This document shows positions 28,501-40,500 of a stretch of 64,000 nucleotides of DNA, one piece after another. Below the pieces are notes generated by a model. The model was given only the letters and a program-made list of their open reading frames with translations, was not told where the DNA came from and made no database searches. The translations under genes were made by a program, and so were the position numbers. The DNA comes from Dermatemys mawii. Lineage: Eukaryota > Chordata > Testudines > Dermatemydidae. Numbering within the stretch: the stretch's first letter is position 1; each line of letters starts with the position of its first letter. The DNA is taken from assembly GCA_007922305.1 (NCBI GenBank), contig ML677386.1:11451830-11515829 (forward strand), read 5' to 3'.

Positions 28501-31500
28501 GAAAGCTTGTCAGCATATGCTCAGAAGTGGGAGCAACACAACGGGACAGTTTAACACTGGAGTTAAGACTGACCTGCCTTAAATTTGAAGAAGTTGTGAA
28601 ATGAGAGGCCCACATTGGGGTTCAAAATTGTATGGAGGGCTGGGAAGGGAAGGCTGTGCCTCCCCAAACAGCCTGGCCCCTGCCACCTATCTGCCCCCCT
28701 CACCTCCTGCCCCCTGACTGTCCCTTTCAGAACCCCAACCCATCCAACCTCCTGCTATTTGTTCCCTGACTGCCCCCTCCTAAGACCCCTCACCCTAATC
28801 CCCTCCCTGGAACCTTACTCCCTATCCAACTCCCCTCCGTTCCCTGATTACCTCCTCAGAATCCCTGACCCATCCAACCTGCCCACTCGCTCCTTGTCCC
28901 CTGACCGCCCCCTCCCAAGACCCCCTACCGCCCCTAATGACTCCCCAGGAACCCAATCCCATCCCACTCCCCTGCCCCCTGCCCCCTTACCGCCCCCCCC
29001 CCCCAGACTCCCACGCTTATCCAATCCCCCCCCCCCTGCTTCCCTGTCCACAGGAACGTACCGCCCTGCCCCTCCTCCCCCCCAGAGTGCTGCCCACGGG
29101 GTACATTGAGGCTCCGGGGAGCGGAGTAGGGGTAGCCTCCCCAGCCGAGAGCTCAGGGACTGGACAGGACAGGCCTGCGGGCCGGATGTGGCCCGCGGAC
29201 AGTAGTTTGCCCACTCCTGTCCTTGAGTGACAGTGAAACATTGACAGTTACTCTAAGTATAGTTGTGCACCCATTTTATAGACCACATTTCCCTAATTTG
29301 CTTAGGAGAATGTCATTTGGGACATTAAAAATGTTACTAAATCATGTTAAATCATGCTGATGGCTTCCCCCACATCCACTAAACGTGTCAAAGAAGGTAA
29401 CTAAGTTGGTTTGGCATGATTTGTTCCTGACAAATTTATCACCCCATTATCATTTGGTGTTTACAAAGTTAATTATTTAATGATTTGTTCCAATATCTTT
29501 CCAGGTATCAAAAAGTTAACTGGTCTATAACTCGCCAGGATCTCAGGGGGCAGTCAGGGGACAGGGGGGTTGGATAGGGTGTGGGAGTCCCAGGGGGCCT
29601 GTCAGGGGGCGGATGTGTGGCTAGGGGTTGGGGCAGTCAGGGGAAAGGGAGCAGGAGGGTTGAATAGTGGGTGAGGTCTTGAGGGGGTGGTTGGGGTGGA
29701 AGGTCTCTGGAGGGGGTAGTCAGAGGACAAGGAGCAGGGCGGGCTTAGATAGATGGTAAGGTCCTGGGGGGTGATTAGAGTGGGGGCAGTTAGGGGACAA
29801 AGAGCAGGGGAGCTTATATAGGGGGTAGGGTCCTGGGGGGCAGTTAGAGTGGGGAGGTCTCCAGAGCGGGCGATAAGGGGCAAGGAGTGGGCGGGGGGGT
29901 TGGATGGGTCAGGGGCTCTGAGGAGGGCAGTCGAGGTGGGAAGTGGGTGGGGGTCAGATAGGGGCAGGGCCAGGTTGTTTGGGGAGTCACAGCCTTCCCT
30001 ACCGGGCCCTCCACACAATTTTGAACCCCAATGTGGCCCTCGGGCCAAAATGTTTGCCCACTCCTGCCTTACCTACTAGTTCTGAGTTGTTGAAGTCTGC
30101 TTTTTTGAAGTCTAATGCAATCTTTGGATGTATAAACAGGGGAGTAGGAAGGTGATTTTATTTTTGTATACAGCAGGGGTAGGCAACCTATGGCACGTGT
30201 ACCGAAGGCGGCATGTGAGCTGATTTTCAGTGGGACTCACACTGCCCAGGTCCTGGCCACCAGTCTGGGGGCCTCTGCATTTTAATTTCAAATGTTTAAG
30301 AAGCTTCGTTTAAAATTAAAAACCTTATTTACTTTACATACAACAATAGTTTAGTTATATATTATAGACTTATAGAAAGAGACCTTCTAAAAACATTAAA
30401 ATGTATTACTGGCACATGAAACCTTAAATTAGAATGAATAAATGAAGATTCGGCATACCACTTCTGAAAGGTTGCCAACCCCGGGTATACAGCATTGGGG
30501 AGTCTGATACTGGTATCCTGCATATAGTTCTGCTGTCATATTTTAAAGAGTACGTTTAAAAATTGGAAAGATTGTAGGAAAGAGACAAAAATTATTCAAG
30601 GGTTAGAGAAAATGCCTTCTAGTGACTTAGAGAGCTCAGTCTGTTTATCTTATCAAAAAGATGATTGAGAGGTGGCTTAATTACAGTGTACCTTCACAAG
30701 GAAAAAGCAGTGTGTACTAAAAGGCTCTTTAAACTGTGAAAACAGGACACACTTCTAATGTTATAAAAATTCTTTGAAGGTCACCTTTAAGTGACTTGCC
30801 CAAAGTAACAGCAAGTCAGTGGCAGAATCAGAAACAGAACCTATGAAACCTGACTCCCATGTCTCTGCTCTATGTAACAGTCCACATTGTCCAAAACCTA
30901 CTAGTACATGATTTAAGAAGATCTGGAACTAAACTCACCCACGCAAGTCCGTCCATCATCTGAAAACTGATAGCCATCAACACACTCACATCGGAAAGTT
31001 CCTGGCTGGTTATTACAGATTGCATTGCTGCCACAGACTGTCGATTGCTCTGAGCACTCATTAATGTCTGGAAAGTGTTATAAAAATTCTAGTTATTACA
31101 AAGGGGTGAACAATGTGGATCCTGGAAACAAGAGCAGCGCGCAACCACAAATAAAAATAAATAAATAAATAAATAAAATAAATTAGTTTTATTAATCAAT
31201 CCATACATTAGTTGCGTTGTTATTCTTTAACATTTCTATAGAGACACTCAAGAACTTTCCACAGGCCAATAAAGGTTCCTTTCCTAAGATGACATGATTG
31301 CACAAAGTTATAGCAGTAAAGTGTATCATTGCTGTACAACTAATGATTGCTGCTGTAATTTTAAGTTAGATTTTAAAATAAATGATATATTTTGTTGTTC
31401 ATATATGTGCTATATATGGCATAAGCATCACTGATTATGCTGGAGGCTTGTTACTTGTGGAGAACTACACTAATGCATAATAATTTATTGTATGCAATTT

Positions 31501-34500
31501 TCAGAGATCACACATTCAGAAAATAAAATGGACTAGTATTTTATTAATACTTCACACAAATCTTCAAATTGGAATCTATTATTAAACAGTGCTATATAGC
31601 AGATACCAACTATAGTTTAACTAAATATAACATGTGGAGGACCTGTATAGATGTGATACTGATTCATAACTTTAACTGTAAGTCATGCGTTCCAAGTTTT
31701 ATATGATCAGGTTTTATAGATCTCCAGCCAAGAGGAGCTAGTGCAGGCATCTATGGAATTTCTAATGTGACCTGGGGTACGTATGAGAGAGTGTCAAACA
31801 AAAAAACACATTATCACAGCTTAGCTTTATCAGACTAATAACATTTTATACCGAGAAGTTACCCAGTATAAAATAGCTATTACTCTGTAAATCATACATT
31901 AAACTGCAGAGTTCTGTGAAATACTTAAGACATGAGATTTTAGACAACAGGAACGCCACACAATGAGAAGAACAGACTTCTTTTCAGAACTGCTTCCATT
32001 TAGAGTCCAGTCTTGAAAAGATGGTTACAATGGCTTCTATTTTTCCCAAACATACTAAGATAGTGCAACTGGCTATTTGAAAGTAGGCTCTAGATTCCAA
32101 TTCTTTACACATTCTACGAAATTAATTACAGTGTTCTAACAAAATACGGGTTCTATGGTAGTAGGTAGGAGTACAATCATTTTTCATGAGCTCCCAGCTC
32201 TAGTGAAACAGCTATATTCAATTATTAACTAAAAGGAGGAGAGGTACATTTTTAAAATTACATAATAATTATACATTTAATAGTCTCTGGAAATGAAAAT
32301 GTTATCAGAGCCAAAAAGCAAGGCTTTATCCCTTGTTTACAGAGAGTGTCCTGGGCTTAAAAATAATCAGGACAGTTGCAAAGATTTTGGATAGTACCTT
32401 AAAGATAAATAAATATTTATCTACACTTATCACAAGCGGTATTTGAGGTACCACAGACAGCTATGTCCTTTTCTAAGTAATGTACTACTAATTACATCTA
32501 TTGCATAGCCCAAGACATCCACAAACTACTGTTTTACATGTACAAAGAGTTCAGTGTGCTCATCCAGGATTCTTAGTAAGACTTCGTGGAGACACAGCTG
32601 GAGCGTGGGGGGTGTTAGCTTTTAAAGAGTTCATTAAAACTGCTCCCTCTTCTTTTATAAGCAGCTAAATTGAGGTTGCCTCACAATAAAACCTTAAAAA
32701 AGCAAAAGCAACCCAGTAGAGTATTAACATACATACAGAGCAGCAACTTTTAATCTAGAAAAGCTCTTACAGAATTGGCTATTGGTCCAAGTTTTTCCAG
32801 TCAGCAACAGCTGAGATGGCATAAGGATCCAGTAAACCAAGAGGAATACAGATTCAGACTAGACAGCCAAAATAAATGAATTTAACAATGATTAATTAAC
32901 TTCATTATGGCTCAACCATATTATAAACAAAGTATTGCCAGACTCTGTGGACTGGGGCAACCTGCGCTATAAATTGTAAAACGGCACTTTGGTCTTCACA
33001 CAAATCTTCAAATTGGAATCTATTACTAACTGAGCTCAGTACATAAAATAACCGAAAAGACTGGATTTTATTGGGTCTTTTGAAGACAGTGGAAAGACTG
33101 CTATTGATTTCAATATCAACTGCTTTGATCAAGGCGTTAAGAACATTTGTTATTGGTAGTTTGTGAGCAGAAAATAGCAGCCTTTTTAAGAAGATGTTCT
33201 GTATGTAGGTTTGGTAACAGAGGGAAAAAAAACTTTCTGGATTTTGAGAGGCAAAAATATTACAAAATTTCTGTCAGCCATTACAGAGTTCTAATATACA
33301 CACATACTCACCTACGAAAGAATGTGTGTAATTATTTTGAACTGTCTTCTTCTCCCACTATGAATTTATTCATAATGGAAAAAAGCAAAAACTTTATTTA
33401 AATATTTAAAATTATCTATTTATACTATGAAAGCACTCAAGCTCCAATTAGCTTTAGGGTCCTTTGTCCTAAGCACTGTACAAAACACACAGTAAGAGAA
33501 TTCCTGCCTCTGAGAGCTGTAGAGAACCATATTCCAATAGCTAGATTTTCAAGACACGTTTTAATAGTCCTGGCCAAAAGGGTCGATTCCGAAGGTTAAT
33601 ATATTCCATTGATGACAAGCAGAATCTACAGAAGCCATTATTCTGATGCATAAATGTTTCCCATACCGTAACAAACGCGTCCATCTCCACGGAAGCCTAC
33701 AGAGCATTCACAGGAGAACTGATTTCCTGTTCCTGGACGACATACTGCATTGGTGTCACAACCATGGGTACCAGTGTAGCAAGGATTCCGGCTGATATCA
33801 GCAGAACCATCTGTTAAAAAAGAAAGATTCAGAGAGGTAGCCGTGTTAGTCTGGAATTGCAGAAGCGCCAAAGAGTCCTGTGGCACCTTAAAGACTAACT
33901 AAAGTATTNNNNNNNNNNNNNNNNNNNNNNNNNNNNNNNNNNNNNNNNNNNNNNNNNNNNNNNNNNNNNNNNNNNNNNNNNNNNNNNNNNNNNNNNNNNN
34001 NNNNNNNNNNNNNNNNNNNNNNNNNNNNNNNNNNNNNNNNNNNNNNNNNNNNNNNNNNNNNNNNNNNNNNNNNNNNNNNNNNNNNNNNNNNNNNNNNNNN
34101 NNNNNNNNNNNNNNNNNNNNNNNNNNNNNNNNNNNNNNNNNNNNNNNNNNNNNNNNNNNNNNNNNNNNNNNNNNNNNNNNNNNNNNNNNNNNNNNNNNNN
34201 NNNNNNNNNNNNNNNNNNNNNNNNNNNNNNNNNNNNNNNNNNNNNNNNNNNNNNNNNNNNNNNNNNNNNNNNNNNNNNNNNNNNNNNNNNNNNNNNNNNN
34301 NNNNNNNNCTGCCCCTGGATACTTCCACTGCATGCATCCGACGAAGTGGGTATTAGCCCACAAAAGCTTATGCTCTAATACTTTAGTTAGTCTTTAAGGT
34401 GCCACAGGACTCTTTGCCACTTCTTAAAAAAAGATTGTATTTAGTCACGGAAGATACTAAAATGAGGCCAAACATTAGTCTCTTACTGCCCTTATTTAAA

Positions 34501-37500
34501 GGGAAGCTTAAAATCTGAATCCATCCCTGCAGCAGCATGAGGACTGAGGCAGCAACTATGGGGAGATTGCTTACGCCTACAGTATGCGTGGGGGCCAGTT
34601 CTGTGCCAGTTGGACTTAGAGAGGGGAGTTCCTACACTTGAGATGCAGGTCAACCATGAATCATGGCTTTTACCTCAAACATGACAGCATAAGGTCTTCC
34701 CAAGAACTTTTACAAAGGAACATGGATAAATTGTAAAAACAATATAGATGACACTTTTACACAGAGGAGCCCACAGCAAATTATATACACAATTAAAGAG
34801 CAAGGTTAAGTCAAATAACTTGTTCAGTTACCTTCCAGTCTCTTGAGTCACTAAATAAGATTATTTTGTTTGGGGTGGGGTGTTTTTTTCCCCCCAGTAG
34901 CTAGGGATGCCTTATTTCTACCTGTATCCTTGCTGTCAGTCAAAAAATAATATACTCCTTTCTGTACTCACTTGATTTGCATTTTTAAATTGTTCCTTCA
35001 CCCACACCTAATTTAATTCCGCAAAAAAGAACTTTGCTAACTTGTCATTATGGTTGCCCAGACTTATCAACCTTTGCACAAAAATTCTTTAAACCTGAAA
35101 CTTATTTTAAACAGAAACAAAATTAATAAAAAAATACACCCCAACACACACAAACAGGTTTATCATTTGACTCTAATAAAACATTTTGTAGAACTGCTAT
35201 TGCCCATCATCCAGAAATGAAATGCTATGACTGACTGAAAGATGGCTCTTAGAAACTAGCTTCTATTTAATGGCACATGAGTCATTCTAGTACTGGGTTG
35301 TTTTTTGCAGCAGTGGGTTTGTGCTCCCATACAGTATAAAAAGGAATTCATTGATGGCAGAACTGTTATTTGTTTAAATTTAAAAGATAAAAGTATGTGA
35401 GGTAAATGAAAATTTTCCATGGATGTATTAGTAAGGAAAAGATTAAAACTGTTTTTTTCAAAGGAGCCTAGGAGCTAGGCACTCAAATCCCATTGAAATT
35501 CAATAGGAGTTTGGTGCTCAATTTATAAGAAGTATTTCTGGACCTTTTTTAAAAAAGGTCCATAGGCATTTTGAATTCCAGGTAAGTAATGCAGCTATGT
35601 AATCTATTTCATTAACATCCCACTAATGCAAACTCAAATATAAAGGAGCTTGTCTCCAACAATCTGAGCTCCAGAAGAGGAACTGAAGAATTACTATTAT
35701 ACGTACCACTGATTGGGCCAATTGAGTTGCTCATAGCATATCGCAGAATTTGTTCATCCCTATTATACAGGACAAAGACACTGTCTACTGATAACTGCTG
35801 GGTGGCAGAAATAGCATGATGTGAGTCATCATGAATGCATTCACTGAATGAGATGGTCTGTCGCCAATGGTAGACTACAGTGTAGGAGGGAGCAATCCCA
35901 TCTCGTTCTGGTTCTGTCACTGTGTACTCCCTGGTAGAAGATGATGTGATCACTGAAATACAATAAAAACCACATGGATAAGAGAGGAAAGGGAATTTCC
36001 ATCTGCAGACATGGATCAAAGGTAGAATTAAACAGAATTCTACAGATAAAAAGCTATAAAGCACTGCCATGTTTTTCTATTCAAAAGTAGGAAATTTGAC
36101 TTGATTTGGCCTGTCTTTTGTTTTCATGTATCAGAGCTTTGAACAATGTGCTAAATATTTATCTCAACATAATTTAGCAAATTTGTATGGTTGATAAGAC
36201 ATGGAGAAATGGCAAATTTAGTTTAAGAAACTTGTTATGCAAGTTCACCAAAACAAGTCACTGACCATGCAAAAATCTAAAAAGAATAGCAGCCACTAAC
36301 GTCAAAAATACTTGCTCTTTGTTCATTTCAATGTGTTATCTTGATTTTCTGACAAAATCCCAAATAAAGTATAAGAACAATCAAATTTGCAAGTTTCATA
36401 GTAGTTTTCCGTATGGTGGAAAAGAGCCCAAAAGGCTGTGATCCTCCAAGCAGGTCTGCCCGGATTAATCATAATATCCAATCCCCAATGAAGTCATTGG
36501 AGTTCTAACTGGATACAGGGCTCCACCTGCAAGGATCTGCTTGCAGGATTTGGGCCAAAAAGGTGAATTCCTGCTATCTGGAAGCCCATTATTTAGACAA
36601 GTCCAGTATGCTACAAGCTACTTCAAGGCATGTCAAGCTAAGTAAATAGGCTGTCACGGTTGAAATAATCGACCGTTTATGATTATGTGAGGTCTAATTT
36701 AGCAGATACTTATTTCTGCAGTTTCTTGAAGAAGGAAGAAAGACACAGAGATGAGGTGGCACAAGGAATTGGAAGTGGGATAAATAGCCTCTTGCTTACA
36801 AGTGGCTCATTCATATCCTGCCCAAGTCACAGTGACAGATGGTTGTTACTACCAGATAACTGGTCAGTGACCTATGTGAACTGATACATAGGTCTCAGTC
36901 CAGTTCCTAGTGGAGCACTGTGCACATTGAGAAAAGCCTCACAGCAATAGGCACCGTTAATAGTAGTCTTAGCCTTGGTCTACACTGCGAGGTGGGGCGG
37001 GGCGGAAAGAGTATCGATTTAAGTTACGCAACTTCAGCTACAAGAATAACGTAGCTGAAGTCAACGTACTTAGATCTACTCATTGCGGCGACTTCTCTGT
37101 GGTGAGTTGATGGCTGCCACTCCCCCGTCAACTCTGCCTGCGCCTCTCACAGTGGTGGTGTTCAGAAGTTGACAGGAGTGCACTCAGGAATCGACTAGAT
37201 GCGATAAATCAACCCCCACTGGATCGATTGCTATCCGCCGATCTGGCAGGTAGTACAGACATACCCTTTGAAAAAAAGAGACCAAGGATTGAACAGGCTG
37301 AGAAACCAAATTACCCTCTCCTCTTGAGCTCTCTAGATCAGAACTGAAACGTTAATAAGCAATGCAGGAAATCTGCACTGTTGCTGTCTACACTGCATCC
37401 GTTCCGTAGATAAAAGAAAGGCCCCTTCAGTGTCTTTAGAGTGTCAATCCAGCATTTTTTGACACCACATAATTAAAACAAAATTTAAACCTCACAAGAG

Positions 37501-40500
37501 ACCAAGAACATGCAATTTTCAGAGATAAAGGTTATTACAACATTCTCACTGAGTTGTTCCAAAGAGTCAAAGAATAAGTATATGGTAGTAAACTTTTCAC
37601 TGAAAACAGGCATGAACCTATGAAACAGGCAGTGTTTTTCAGATTCTTATTTTCTCTTCTGAGGAATATGGTTGATAATCACCGCCATTAAATCATGTTG
37701 GTTCTTACCAGAACTAGAAGAGTGATAGAGTTCATTGTATGGTTCTATGTGGACTGATGAACCAAATGGGATCTCGGGTACTTTGCCCTCCATTTCTGTG
37801 CTGATTGTAAGATGACCATGTTCATCGATTCCACTGAACTTTTGCTTGATAACCAACTTCTCATTACTGCCAAGGAAGGTAACTTCAGCTTGCCGTGTAA
37901 ACTTACCACCTAGAAATCAAGATTAGTCATGATTTGCCTAAGTTTGAATCCATCTAGTTTGAATCCATCTAGTCAAACTGTTGCCCACAACCCTTCATAA
38001 CAAAAAACACAACAAACAAATATTTTCTCCAAGCTATTATGCAAGATCTTCTAATAGTTCACCATTTTTTCCCATATAAAGGAAAAATTACAGTTTTAGA
38101 TATTGCCATTGACACACGATCACTAAATATAGTAAAAGAACCCAGACTTTTAAATACTAAACATCTGGAACTGCAAATAAGGCAGAAGAGAAGGTTTCAG
38201 ATCAAGCGAAGAGTGAGGCAGAGCCAAAATATACAATAGTAAGTCTTATCATGTGTGTTATAGTTGAAAAGTGGTTTTATTCTTTAGAGACACTCTCTAT
38301 TAAGAGAACACTGATTTAAAACAGACAGAATATTTCTGGTCCCAAATTTAAAAAAAATTGAAATGTACATTATAAATTCCTGAACTAGCTTCCAGGAAGT
38401 CAATAAATAAATAAATGCACACACAAAAAACAACAAACCAAGAACAAAATGCTATTTTCAATTAACATACTGATGAGGCTGACAAAAATTGTACCACAGA
38501 ACTGTAAAGCATCAAATTAAAAAAAAAATGCATAAACTCCTAAATCAGATTATACTCACAGATGGGTCTAGTGGTAGACTTTGAATGAATCCAGAAATTC
38601 AGGCCCATCTCTAGATATATGTAGCCTTGAATTACAAAAATATTTCTGAAATGTATACGAATTTTAACAAAAATCAGTGAGTCTCCCACTTGCCTGGGAA
38701 AACTGCAGTTGAAGGTTCTGTATTTCCCCTGATGGTATCATTAGCACCTATAGCCTAATATGTTTTAGGTTTTCATAGGGCCTGATTTTCATTGCAGTCT
38801 GGCCTCTTCTTTGCAGGTGCTCAAAAGCAGTCATATCCATTTAGCTGAGAATACCCCCAGCATGGGGACCTTTAGCTATCAGTGACTGTATAGCCAGCCC
38901 AGCACAGAGGTACAAGGAAGGGGCGTAGCCATGACACAGCTAGCATATGGTTCATTTGGGACTTTTAGCAACTGAAATATCTATCCGACACAGTGACCCA
39001 GTACAGCTATACCCTATAATCAGAGTGTTGTAACTGGCTCCCCAATAACTCCACATCCTTTTTGTGCCAAGCAAAAGCTGAGCACAGCAGAGAATCTGGG
39101 TTGAAAGTCTTTTTGCTGTTGTAGGAGAAAACACAGATCCTTGCACTCCAGTCTTGGCAGCTAAAAAGTTCACTTTTAAGGCTCGAATTCTGATTTCGCC
39201 TCATTGTGTTGTATTTTTGTTTACAGGTGAGATTTTCAAAAATCCCAAAGTCATTTAGCAGCACAATTCATACTGAAATTCAGTGGGACTTGTATTCCTA
39301 AAAGACTTAGGGAGTTTTGAAAATCTCACTCTATGTATTATATACCTTGTTTGGTGCCTTATTTAAAAGATTTCTCTATACAAGGCAATAAATATGCCCC
39401 ATAAATATTTTATCATAATCAGAGGGCGAAAAACAGGTTTTCCCATTTAGGGATAACTGCCTTGAAGTGGCTACAACCAAACATTTCAGTTGCGGTGAGT
39501 TATAGGTACTCTGCACCTCTCAGGAACAGGACCTCTGGCTCTAATTCTCCTGTCATTAGAAGGATAGCCCACCCATAGCACACTGATAGACTAGTATAAT
39601 AATTAATCATCAGCAAAAATGTATAGTCTGAGAAAGCACGGGACTCTTTTCATGAGGTATCAAACAAAAGTCTCACCACATTAGGCAATGTCAGCAGGCA
39701 GCAGCTGTTGCAAAGGAACAAAATGTAAACACTGAATTTTTGAGGACACCAAAACATTTATACCAAACTTTCAGTTGAGGGTGTTTCCTTTCTACCTTGT
39801 TGCATGTTAGCTGCTTCTTTCAACTGTCTCAAGGCCAGCTTTGTTGCCACACCAGGGTACAAAGAGATGCAATGGTTTCATTAGCATTTTAAATTTTATA
39901 CATTTGTGTACAAGTATAATTTCAAAATGGCCTTACAGATTTAAGTCTTTACTATTTAGTGGCAAGGAGCATCTTTTTATGCTAGTTCTGTGTTATAAAG
40001 GTTTCCCTATCCTGAAAGATTCTCCACACTTTACAACAGTTGTGATTTATTGAATTAAGACCCATTTACATTTTTATGACTACACAACTGCCAAATAGCC
40101 AGATGTAGTGAGAAGGAAGAAATTAAAGATGCAAGTCTAGGGAAATTTATCTTTCAAATGATGTGATTGTGTTGTTGTAGCATGTTTGTCCCAGGATATT
40201 AGACAGACAGGGTGGGTGAGGTAATATCATTTTATTTGGAATTTCCAAACCTGAAGTTGGTCCAATAAAACACGGGTTCTCAACCTTTTTCTTTCTGATC
40301 CCCTCCCTCCCCCCTTCCCATCCCCCGCCTGCTATAAGAACTCCACGGCCCACCTGCACCACAGTTCTCTTGCCTAAAAACCACAAAAACAGTATAAAGC
40401 AGCCTTTTAAACAAGTTATAATAAAAAAGGTCACCTGTAATAGTGAATCCATTTCTATATCCTTGTTGCTCCACAGCAAACATCCATCCTATGATGCCTC

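Larger units (their letters stand above)
24922..30938 (-). other. NID1: NID1 intron 10
   Basis: Repeat-dense in its upper half: a partial hAT (26458), a Harbinger MITE (26573), two inverted C/G-rich hAT copies (28590 and 29550) and a hAT with perfect 8-bp duplication (30174). The stretches 24930-26450 and 26860-28580 show nothing that I recognise. Confidence 0.85.
33811..35706 (-). other. NID1: NID1 intron 8
   Basis: Contains the 400-N gap flanked by inverted repeat copies right at the exon 9 acceptor. A palindromic MITE-like stretch lies near 35460-35560. The rest is unrecognised AT-rich sequence. Confidence 0.85.
37910..40434 (-). other. NID1: NID1 intron 6
   Basis: Contains a 15-bp tandem duplication near the exon 7 acceptor, a MITE with perfect 15-bp terminal inverted repeats (39227), and a hAT-like end fragment at about 40268-40390 close to the exon 6 donor. 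Otherwise nothing seen. Confidence 0.85.

Noticed and set aside
28063..29230. Long proline-rich ORFs of 97-164 codons
   Set aside because: Several frames are open at once because the hAT element body is C-rich. There is no conserved domain, and the same effect recurs at 5293-5732 and 29602-30048.
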